Positions 1 to 9,556 of a stretch of 64,000 nucleotides of DNA are shown here, one piece after another. The notes below the pieces were generated by a model. That model had not been told where the DNA came from. It searched no databases and worked only from the letters and a program-made list of their open reading frames with translations. The position numbers and the translations under genes were made by a program. The stretch lies in NCBI RefSeq assembly GCF_964204865.1, contig NC_135250.1, positions 24,047,395-24,111,394 of the forward strand, written 5' to 3'. Each line of letters opens with the position of its first letter. The first letter of the stretch is position 1. Source of the DNA: Styela clava (taxonomy: Eukaryota > Chordata > Ascidiacea > Stolidobranchia > Styelidae).

Positions 1-1945
1 TAAATGATGTGAATATATATTTTCATTTGCAAATGCCATAATATATAGCAAATAATGAAACATATTGTTTACTACATTTCTAACAAACTAGGAGCCGCAA
101 ATATCCACTCAACGTAACATAAATATTGCGGTCGACATATAAAAACATATCTTCATAAAAACATGACCCACAGAGAAGGCTACACTTGCAAAACAAACTT
201 TGGAACATCTTACGACATGGGTCATGTAAAAATGATGATTGCCTTTTTGAAAACTCTTTGATTATTTCTTAGTAAGACTTGGCCCATGTTCAAAATTGGA
301 AAAATAAATAGGAGGATCAAAAAAATTTACTTCATATATAGTTGAAATATAAAAATATCGAATTCTTCTACGGCATGAACAATGTTTCAAAATTGACATG
401 ATACATGAAAGCGGGATTAAGCCACCGCAAAATCAGAAACATTATCTTGTGATGTTTGAATCGTTTTGAAAGTCATAGACCTCCCGTATTTGTTGCTATT
501 CTGTCTCCGGTTAGTCCAAATAATTCAGAGGATTAGTGCATTTACCGTGAAAACCCTTTTCTAGATCTGGGGTTTTGTCACGCAATTGAATAGGATTGTC
601 ATTTACTGTTGCCTTTTTGAATGATTCGTTTTACGAATTGATGAGACAAAATATTTCATAAGAATGAGGGTGAAATATGATATAACTGCGATATATTATA
701 TTTAAAAATAAATTTGAAGCGATGTGGACAGGTGGAGAAGTCAGATTTGCAAAAACAAATTTTATTTCTTCTTATTTATATAATGTAATGCACTAATTAC
801 CAATCTTTTATACTTTTGTTTTCAATCAAAATTGTACCTGATTCTGTTTCTATTGGCGATTTTCATCGAAATCAATCGACAGATACTTTAGCACCATCTA
901 ACGGATCCATCGCCAATCTCTTTTTGCCTAACTAGCGGCGTTTAAACAAAGGTGTTTACAAAAGCAGGGTGATGATTCTGGTCATAAATTTGTTCAATAT
1001 TTTGAACAAATTTCGTTTGCATTTGCATACTCCCGAATGAACATGAATGGTTTAATAATGTTAACGAGTTTGTGAAAAAGACTCCATTTTATTTTCTACA
1101 AATCTATTGATATTAATACCATATCCATTATTTTGAAACATAATCAAAGTTGCATTAAAATGGCCGTTGGCAATTTTGATGCAATACTTTCGTTTCACCT
1201 CGGTTGCTCACACTTATAAATTAGGTTTAAGCCTTTTCCACATCCGGCCTATGAGCGACCTTACCATAAACTGGGGCCGCTTAGTTTGGTAATTAAAACA
1301 ATCATAATCAAAGGGAAGTCCTTTTATAATCCTCCCAATCTTTCGCCCGATTTCAGAATATCCAATTGTGTTGTTTCACTAGTGGTCAATGTGACAAGAC
1401 GAGATTGTCATGTGGTACATTAATTACTCATGTATCACTTCATTGGATTTTTTTCTAAATTTATGTTCTGTGTGTTTGTCTTGTTTATTGTAATAATTTT
1501 ATAACAAAATGGATTTCAAAATAAATTATATATCGCTTATATCTGCATTTCCTTTTGCGCCACGGTGACTATTTTTTCTACGTGGACATACGTGCCTACT
1601 GCGGTTCATATTCGAGAGAATTCGTTTTTTCCTTTAACGTTGTTTTGCACAAATTAAGGACTGATTGATCTGAAGCGAACATGCGTACGTTTGCAAACAG
1701 TGCAAAAACACATGAAGGAAATTTTGCAATGAATTGAAATGCCATAGGCTATGTCGTTGCAGTCGAGTAATCACACAGGAGGCAGTCTCTCTATTAGTAA
1801 ATTATTTTATGTATGCGAGGTACAAATGCTAATGAGAAGTCATGCTATTAGTCATTGGCTTAGTGAGCTTGTTGAATTTATGTTTAAGTTAATTAGTCCT
1901 ATGTGAACAAGAACAGATAGGGTATATTCAATCTCTCTTCGTTCA
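1..1945. other. Upstream flank, no gene seen
   Basis: AT-rich sequence upstream of the P450 gene. I find no open frame with coding character, no exon-like segment and no recognisable RNA gene. Several short homopolymer runs are present but no clear repeat family. Confidence 0.5.
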
Positions 1946-2092
1946 TCTTGATTTTGACCCCCGCATTTACTTCTTGGACATCAACAAAAAGTTTTATGAG
2001 TTTAGCAGGAAAAGCTAAGCCTAAAGGCTTTAATCATGGCAAATAAGTTTCAATCTCACAGCGTTCATTTTATAATTTTATTTTGACCTCTG
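1946..2092. promoter_or_regulatory. Paired TTTTGACC half-sites upstream of the P450
   Basis: Two partly similar segments (about 1929-1972 and 2050-2100) each hold a run like caatctc..gttcat..ttttgacc followed by a cgcatttact or tgcgtttact tail. The core TGACC, read on the other strand as GGTCA, is a nuclear-receptor half-site. At 1949-1962 it lies next to a poor second half-site with one-base spacing (DR1-like). Promoters of CYP2 genes are often driven by nuclear receptors, so these are candidate response elements. This is inference from motif and position. Confidence 0.25.
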
Positions 2093-2163
2093 CGTTTACT
2101 GCCCTTCGCGCTGGTCAGCTGCAAACATTTCATGAACACAGCAAACAAAGCAGAGGGTCTCAG

Positions 2164-2170
2164 TTATATA
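2164..2170 (+). promoter_or_regulatory. Candidate TATA box of the P450 gene
   Basis: TTATATA lies 56 bases before the ATG at 2226, a sensible distance for a short 5' untranslated leader. No other TATA-like run stands nearer the start. Transcription start is not otherwise supported. Confidence 0.3.
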
Positions 2171-2225
2171 GACAGCGGTATTACTGAGAACAGTTTGACT
2201 GGAAATAGTGTAATAAGGAAAATAC

Positions 2226-5200
2226 ATGTCGTGGACGGATTCCTGTGATTGCCTAACAGTCATTTTTGGCTTGCTAGTACCGGTACTCGGCTTATGCTGG
2301 TATATTTTAAAGAGGCCGAAAAACTTTCCACCAGGGCCGTATGGACTACCTTTAGTTGGTTATGCACCGTTTTTGGAGAATAATCTTGCAGATGATTTCA
2401 TGAAAATGAAGAAAAAATATGGTTCCGTCATGTCTGTTCAAATTGGACGTAAAGACTGGGTGATACTGAATGATTTCGACACCATAAATGAGGTAAAAAG
2501 AATATTTTTACAACATAGGCCCAGTTGAAGATAGTTGTCCGTTTACCACAAAAGGGTAACGCTTTAAAAAATCTCTCAGGCTTTCATGACTATGTCACAG
2601 TACAAGTCATGTTATTGGCCTAAGGTCTTCTGGTAACTATACGCGTGTGTTATAGAAAGACGATGCGATATGCTGTCAAATTAGGTCATTCATACTGTAT
2701 GCTTTATTGAACACGAAATGCCTCCAATAATGTTACTATATTGAACAATTTTCTTCCAAGGAACACGAAATGGACCTATGGATCGTTTTGTTATTATGTT
2801 GTTGTTCTTGTCAGTAATATCTTCCTTTTCTAGTTGTTGCGAAAAAAGACTGTTTTCCTACTGGGCCAGTTGTTTTGAAATTTAACGATTTAACAATTTT
2901 TTTTTAATCTAATTTAACGATTGTTGTTGTCGCTAGAGGGCTATTACTTTTAAATTTTCAAACATTTCCGTAGGCTATATGAAATACGTTTTTCCATTCG
3001 AAGTTTTGTGTGATGACGCCATCAAAATAAAAATATTGCGCACCATGTGGCGGTTCCACGATCGCAGCGATCTGTTGGTTAGGTCAAGTATGAAAGTCTA
3101 CGGTCTTGATGCTGCAAAAGATTTGATGTTACATCGTTTTAGCGTTCGTGTCCATATTTATTGAAGCATTACTCTCATGTTTTTATAGGATGCTGATCAT
3201 CTATGGGGAAACTTAAATCTGTAAAATCTCCGCCAAATGTTGCTATATTTAACAATTTTCTTTCAAGGCATTTTTGAAGCAAGGAGAAGCGTTTTCAGGT
3301 CGACCGAATAACTTTTTCTTAAAATAATCGCACAAGGACGAGGTGTTGTCGCAAGAGATTATGGGCCGGGAGTGAAAATCTTACGAAAATTTGGACTAAT
3401 GACTCTGCGAGGGTAAATATGTAATTAAATATTCAACAGTGAAACAAAATGTATAGCCGAACACAGGCGTGCATTGGTTCGTTTTTTTATATCAGTAATC
3501 GCTGAATATATATGAAGAATTTTATATCGTGTTTCGATTTCAGGTTCAGCTCGGATTCCTAGCCTCGGTTTTTAAATGAACAAGATTCAAGTTATCATTT
3601 CATACAAACCAAATGATCATACGCTTTCAAAATTAATTAAACTGTTTTGATTGGATGAGCTTTCTTGACCCTATGAAACTGGAAATTAGTTTCATATTGG
3701 ATTGTGGCACAAACCTGTTCCCCGTAGGAAAACGATGTTTCGTAATTTGCATTTAATGAAGAATATTTTGGACCTTATCTGTCTTAGTTTTATTTCGCAA
3801 AAATACAAATGCTACAAATTTATTGTGTTTTCATTTCTCCCTTCAGATTTGGTGTCGGAAAGAAAGGAATGGAAAGAAATGTGGTTGAAGAAACTGAATT
3901 GTTGGTAGAAAGTCTGACTTCGAAAAACAATAATAGCCTGCATGTATGTAAATGACTCATTTTTTATTGTTCACGTTGGTTGCATGTCTTACCCATCTTT
4001 TCCTACCGAGTCAAACTTTCAGTTTACCTATTGTTGGACACGAAATGGGCCTATGGATCGTTTAGTTATTGTGTTGTTGTTGGCGGTATTTATTTTTTTG
4101 TTGTTCTGTGAAAAACTTCCGTACCAATTGCTTTGAATTTCCAGTGGTTTAAAATTTTATTTGTTACTAGAGGGCTATTAGTTTCATTCATTTCAAATTT
4201 CTGTGGATCCTATGGGATTCGGTCTTCACTTGTAAATATTGTCTAGTGACGTCATTAAAATAACTTGTCATGTGCGATGCCATCATCGCCACAGGAGCTG
4301 GGAAATCAAAGCCAGTTCGTGTATCGGTACAGGAACTGCTAAATTGCGGTAGCTGTTACACAGTTCCAACTTCGTTCGTTCGATTTTTTGGGGAACTTCT
4401 GCGTAAAATGTTTCGTTTTGGTCGTCGTTTCCATATATTTGAGCATTGCTATCCTTTTTGTTGTTCAGAGTAAAATTACTTTGGCTGTATCTAACATCAT
4501 TTGTCGAATTGTATTCGGATCAAGATTTGAATATGAAGACAAGAAGTTTCACCGTATGCTGGAAATTTTAGCAATGTTGTAAGTTTAACCGTTATTGACT
4601 TCCCATCATATTTTAATGCATTGTAACTATTTGACCAAATCAGGGCAGCAGAGTTTTATATATATGTGTTTTTCTAATAAAAAAATCGGAGATATATTCG
4701 CAATTACAAAGTCTTCGGAGTCGTAATTTGAGAGTCGGAGTTTCAATTTCAGACTTTTATTGGCGAAAAGTCGTAACTTCCGACATAAAATCCAAAACCA
4801 TTAGGTTCACTCAGTATTCCAATCGCAAACGTTTTTGCTATCAAAATTTAATTTTTACGGATTTTTGAGATGCAGTCGAAAGTCAGAATTTTTGTCGAAG
4901 TCGTTTGCTTCTAGTTTGGAGTCGTAGCGAACTGCGTCGTCGCAAAATTCACGTATTCCGGCTCACATAATAACCCTTTACGGGATTTGAACCTGCAAAT
5001 TCAAACAGTGTAACAACCATTGGGGCAATAGCTAATAATTACAAGCTTGTTGCCAACATTCAACTCAGCATCTTCCATTAGTAACTCGTATTCAGTAGAT
5101 TGAAAAATATTGATCTGATTTCCCATAAATGTGGTTTTGTGTTTTTCAATTATCAATTTTCCAGCTTTGCGAACACATCCGACGCTAAAATGTTAGCTGT

Positions 5201-8200
5201 GATGTCAATCCCTCCCATACTCCGATTTATACCACCGTTTCGTGGAGCATTGAAGCGTGCTATGGATGGCGTCGATGAACTTACAGGTGATATATATTGC
5301 TAGTATTGAGTTTTTATTTATTTATACCGACTTATTATCATATATATAATTCAGTTATAATCCGAAACCAGAGTTTCCCAACTCACCTGCTGAAGGGTCA
5401 CAAACAAATTTGGATGTGGTCCGCTTTAGGAAAGCGAGCCTACGTTTACCGAACACTTCTATGATGGTTGATGGAATGCATATTTCTAGTTGAAAATTCA
5501 CTGTTCAACACGTAGTGACGCAACATTGGAGTTGAAGTACACTTCGTACACCTGTTGTGTTGGTATGGGTGACTAAAAATCGGAACCCATAAATTTCTCA
5601 ATTCTATGAAACTGAAGATAATTTATAAAATAAAATTTTCTTGTCAACTTCTGTTTGTGTATGTTGCTGAAAGTTTTAGTAATCAAGAATGCTTCTTAAA
5701 AAAGTTTTGTTCTGTCTGAAACGTTTTCCAAATCGGCGCTGAGGACAGTTGTGCACCCATTGCGCCAAATTTTTACGATAATCGACGGTAAGTTTTAGTC
5801 GATGGTTCGGGACCTCTTTTTGAGTAAACATACATGAAATACTATTCTATAAGTACTACACATGTATTCATCAATTGACTCGTTGTAAATATCAAATTTT
5901 CAGCTCTTTAGGTAAATATGCATAAAATACTGTTACAGGATATATACGTGAAATCATCGAAGAACACAAATCGAGCTTTGATGAAAATGATATTCGAGAT
6001 TTTATTGACGCTTTTCTCAAAGAAATGAGGTCAAGAGATAGGAATGACCCAAATTTTAATGTAAGTGTAGTACTCCGGCATATTTATAAGGAATATTGTC
6101 AATGATTCTAAAAATTTTAATCTTGTATTCTTGGGTAAGATAAATATTTTAAATATATATTGAATGGTATTTTGCCTATATTTCCAAATAATAAAAATTC
6201 TCTTTTTTAACGTAACCATTTACTTTTTTCACTCTCAAAGCCATTCAAAGATACTCATCCGTTACAAAAAATTTTTTTACTTGTCAGTAAAAGTAAAACT
6301 AAATTCTACTGCACGGTTAATCTCAAATAGATGATGTCGTATTTTCTAATACATTCTTTTTTTTTTCAATAGTTTTCGAAAATGTGTCTTTTGAACCTGA
6401 GCTATCATAAAATGTAGTATTTTGTACACTGACCTTGAAGATAATTGAATATACGAAAGGATTAATGCTGGGGTTAACGATATTTTTTGATATCTTGATT
6501 TTTGGTCATTTTAAAACGTTTATTATCAGAATATCCAGCTAATCCAATATATCCGGGATTTATTCGAAGCTGGAACGGGAACAACAACGAATACTTTACG
6601 TTGGGCAATTTTGTGCTTTGCCAATTATCCAGAATACCAAGAAAAAATTGCAAAGGAGATTGAGAACGTTTTGGGTGAGATTAATGGTCGTAAAGCACCG
6701 AATCTGTATATAGAATGGGTGTATTAGAAAATGTAACTTTGTTTATTACTGTATATAAGCAGCCAATGCGCACTCCATTTCTCGGTGATATAAGATAGGA
6801 TTTTCATTTTCTTTCGTGGGGGAACCAACGGACATCTCTGTAAATTGTAAAAATGAGAACCTCGGTGGTTACCAGTCTATGTCGAGTAACAGTTACACAG
6901 GTATTTGTTTCCAATATGAACCTCTTGCAGAGGAAGCCGTAGCCGGTCGATGTTCACGTTAATCACCCTATGCTTGCGCGTACTCATCCCTCGTGGAATT
7001 CGAACTTGCGAAACCCCGCAGGACAATTAGAAATTAGGGATAGGACTAGTCCGGCATTACAGAGATTCGACGAATCCGAGTAATAGGTCAAGGACTCGAA
7101 TCGAATCTGCCGAGTCCGTGACGTCATAATGGAAACGCAGAAAAACGTGTTTTTGACCATGCTACAGCATCGTGCGCTCACAAACATACGTCGTAGCTCA
7201 TATTTTTTGCCTAATGATTCGGCAGATAGCTGTTGAATCATTTTAAATATATAATTTTTCTCTTTTTGGCGGCCATAATACAAACGTAAAGGTGGGTCAA
7301 TGTGCGCCTTGGCTGTGAACTGGATTTTCAGCCCACCTTGCGTCAATTCTGGGCGGCTATTCAGAAATTCTTACATGTCAATATGAACAATAAAAAGCTT
7401 TCGACTACAATGCTTTCCCATAATTCCAGATATTTCTAACCGTAAATTTACTATGTCATGTGCGCATATGGTAGAGAAATGCCACTCGTCGTCAATACAA
7501 TGTGGTACATCTGCTTGCAATTTAGTAGATCATGTAAACGTTCTAAAACTCTCCATGCTTTCCATTGCCATTTTAGCGAAAGGATTGCACGCAATAAACT
7601 TGATTTAAGAAGTATTGATGAGATTGTGGATCCAGAGCATGTTCCATTTTTACGCGAATCAAAAACTCAAAAATATTGCAATAACACATATTTTATTGTG
7701 TACCACGTGTATACCAAAAAGAATAGATAGTTTGAAGGCGACTGGCGCAACATCATTGTTATAAGCGATCAATAGTTTTTAACTTGCCTCTTATATTATC
7801 TAGATATCTGTCGTCGTTTTATTAGGAGTGTTTATAATGCACACGATGCACAGGTACATGTAGTGGGATTTCTAGAGGCAAAAGTACAAACATAGGCGTA
7901 AATTAGTAAAAACAGAATTGATTATGGACTCGGTAAAAATGACGTGGACTCGAAATCGCATCGAGTCCAAAAAATGCGTGGATTCGACTCGAATCCGAGT
8001 CCGGATCCGAATCCCGGCCCATCCCTGTTAGAAATGCGTTAACAAATGCGCCAACCGCTTACTATAATTTTTTTTTTGTCCAAGCCGGAAAGAATATTTA
8101 CAAATTATCACGATTTGCGGTAGATTGACAAACCAAGTCAGCAAATTGTATAGAAATATTCAACTATATAATATATGTATATCAGAAAATACATCAGGTA

Positions 8201-9502
8201 TATATATATATCGGTATATATACCATTGCATAATGTCAAATAATATATAGAATTCATTATTGTACTGTTCGTATTGTATTTACCCTTTGATCTATCCATT
8301 AGGAGAAGATGGAATTCCGTCCATGAAGCACAGAGATGATATGCCGTACACTTGTGCATTTATACAAGAACTTATGCGACATCGAACTCTGATACCTTTG
8401 AGTGTATTTCATAAAACAAACGAGGATGCGACGTTAAAAGGTTATAATATCCCTAAAAATACAACGGTGAGTTTCGTTAATGATTTACGTTAAAGCTAGT
8501 GTTTTAGTCGAACACAATTCGACAGGAAGATATGTGATCAGGTCTTTTTCATGCCTTGCATGTGCAATCAATGTAAACAAATTCAGTACTGGTGCGGTAA
8601 TTCTCGTATGTGCGGTAATTTGTGTATCAACTCCGAGGCAACATAGAACTGTTTGTTTTCATCTTGTTGGACACCAAGTGGACTTATGGATCGTTTTTTA
8701 TTATGTTGTTGGTATTCTTGATATTTTTAGCTTTTCTTCTTATTGTTATTGTTGTTTAGAAAAATTAGCCTGTCTCTAGAGGACTATTACTTTTATTTTT
8801 TAAACATTTTTTGGAGCTCTATCTATGGGATTCATTTTGCATCTACACGTTTTGTGTAATGACGTAGCATATCAATTTTTTCACTCACCACGCCAATTAA
8901 AAATACTCATCGGTTTTTGAACAAATTTTTTCTTTGTCTGTATTAGAAAAACTAATTTTTATTGCATGGTCAATCTCAAATAGGTAGTGCCTTTTTTTTA
9001 ATAAATTCCTTTTTTTAAACAATTGAGCATAACAAATTGCGCGATCGGGTGGTCTGCTATGTCGCGAGTTTTTGTTACGGAAGACTGGTGCTGTAAAGAT
9101 TTGATACTACTTCTATTTTGCCTCATAGTCCATAAATTCAAGCATTGCTCTCTTGTATACATGTAATTCCGATTTTGTGTTTAGGTATGTTCGAACATTT
9201 GGTCAGTTCATTTTGACCCTTGTCAATTTGAAAATCCGAGAGAATTTCGTCCCGAGAGATTTCTCGACCGTGACGGAAAATTCAACAAATCAAATCACGT
9301 GATACCATTTTCCATCGGCCCTCGACATTGCCTGGGGGAACAACTGGCAAGGATGGAGGTGTTTATATTTTTAACAGGAATTGTTCAGAAACTAAGAGTT
9401 GCACGCAAACCTAACGAGACCCTCCCGCCTTTTGATGTTGGTGTGTTCAAAGTTATAACGTACAAAGCCCAAGATTTTGAGGTGAATTTTGAAAAACGCT
9501 AA
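2226..9502 (+). CDS. Cytochrome P450, CYP2-family-like, nine exons, one apparent frameshift
   Basis: Microsomal haem-thiolate monooxygenase of the CYP2 clan. Exons: 2226-2492, 3268-3412, 3847-3943, 4469-4578, 5165-5286, 5939-6060, 6530-6674, 8303-8466, 9185-9502; the nine-exon plan is that of vertebrate CYP2 genes. The predicted product is about 496 residues, the normal family size. Residues 1-30 form a hydrophobic signal anchor, followed by the proline-rich hinge (NFPPGPYGLPLVGY). The ExxR motif is E359-L-M-R362, the PERF motif is at 414-417, and the haem loop FSIGPRHCLG puts the cysteine ligand at 440. All exon phases join except inside exon 2, where the frame breaks by one base near 3313-3322. 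The C-helix WxxxR tryptophan is Val (residue 125 after allowing for the break) and the I-helix AGxETT acid is Gly305. Substrate unknown. It may be a recent pseudogene, or the break may be a homopolymer sequencing error; the rest of the gene has no stop. Confidence 0.88.
2730..2760 (+). repeat. Direct repeat of the exon 2 splice-acceptor segment
   Basis: These 31 bases match 3237-3267, the tract and AG that precede P450 exon 2, with three differences by eye. The pair brackets a copy of dispersed repeat A. The upstream copy is a potential decoy acceptor in intron 1. Confidence 0.55.
2761..3180 (+). repeat. Dispersed repeat family A, copy 1
   Basis: Shares, in the same order, blocks with 4034-4455, 8665-9165 and 27945-28225: acacgaaatggnccta-tggatcgtttt, a gttgttgtt stretch, ctagagggctatta, a gtgtgatgacgccatcaaaat block and a final tcgtttt..cgtgtccatatatt..agcattgct end. 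No coding capacity. Lies in P450 intron 1. Confidence 0.6.
4034..4455 (+). repeat. Dispersed repeat family A, copy 2
   Basis: Same block order as copy 1, ending about 14 bases before P450 exon 4. The open frames over this stretch are incidental. Confidence 0.6.
4983..5034 (-). repeat. tRNA-derived SINE head (box A and box B), minus strand
   Basis: On the minus strand, 4993-4983 reads GGTTCAAATCC, an exact box B (GGTTCRANTCC), and 5034-5017 reads TAGCTATTGCCCCAATGG, a box A-like stretch at a fitting distance. There is no fold into a full cloverleaf that I trust and no clear acceptor stem. A SINE head is therefore more likely than a working tRNA. The full extent of the element is unclear. Confidence 0.35.
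6228..6372 (+). repeat. Dispersed repeat family D, copy 1
   Basis: The run from tcactctcaaagcc through ctactgcacggttaatctcaaatag matches 8880-9022 in order with scattered differences. Non-coding. Lies in P450 intron 6. Confidence 0.45.
6940..7026 (-). repeat. tRNA-derived SINE, box B side, split by a hAT insertion
   Basis: Minus strand 7006-6995 reads AGTTCGAATTCC, close to box B. With the 993-bp element at 7035-8027 and one target copy removed, this joins to a head at 8060-8041 that reads AAGCGGTTGGCGCATTTGTT, box A-like. The whole looks like one tRNA-derived SINE interrupted later. The 3' body runs leftward for an unknown length. Confidence 0.4.
7035..8027. mobile_element. hAT-like non-autonomous element, 993 bp, with 8-bp target duplication
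   Basis: The element is flanked by TTAGAAAT at 7027-7034 and 8028-8035. Its ends are imperfect inverted repeats: left tagggataggac, right ggcccatccctg (reverse complement cagggatgggcc). An 8-bp duplication with CAGGGAT-type ends fits the hAT superfamily. Internal stretches carry repeated gactcg/gaatccgag motifs. The open frames at 7458-7730 (+) and 6984-7346 (-) show no transposase motif I recognise. It sits in P450 intron 7, inside an older SINE. Confidence 0.75.
8665..9165 (+). repeat. Dispersed repeat family A, copy 3, with a family D copy inside
   Basis: Begins with ttggacaccaagtggacttatggatcg and ends with aagcattgctctcttg, matching copies 1 and 2. The middle (about 8880-9022) is instead a copy of repeat D, so it appears to be a nested insertion. 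Lies in P450 intron 8, just before exon 9. Confidence 0.5.
8880..9022 (+). repeat. Dispersed repeat family D, copy 2
   Basis: Matches 6228-6372, with blocks aaatactcatccg/tcgg, a run of T, and gcatggtcaatctcaaatag shared in order. Confidence 0.45.
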
Positions 9503-9550
9503 TTGGTGAATTACTTTGCATTGAGATTAATTAAATACATCATTGACTTG

Positions 9551-9556
9551 AATAAA
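9551..9556 (+). terminator. Poly(A) signal of the P450 gene
   Basis: AATAAA 48 bases after the TAA stop at 9500-9502, the first canonical hexamer downstream. Confidence 0.55.

Noticed and set aside
2979-3164. Frame of 61 codons taken as P450 exon 2
   Set aside because: It lies in dispersed repeat A; the true exon 2 (3268-3412) has the CYP2 FSGR and LRKFGLMTLR motifs and correct phases.
4983-5034. A functional tRNA gene on the minus strand
   Set aside because: Box B is good, but no acceptor stem or anticodon arm can be formed that I trust; SINE head is the safer reading.
7458-7730. Frame of 90 codons inside the 993-bp element, possible transposase piece
   Set aside because: No recognisable hAT dimerisation, RNase H-like or BED residues.
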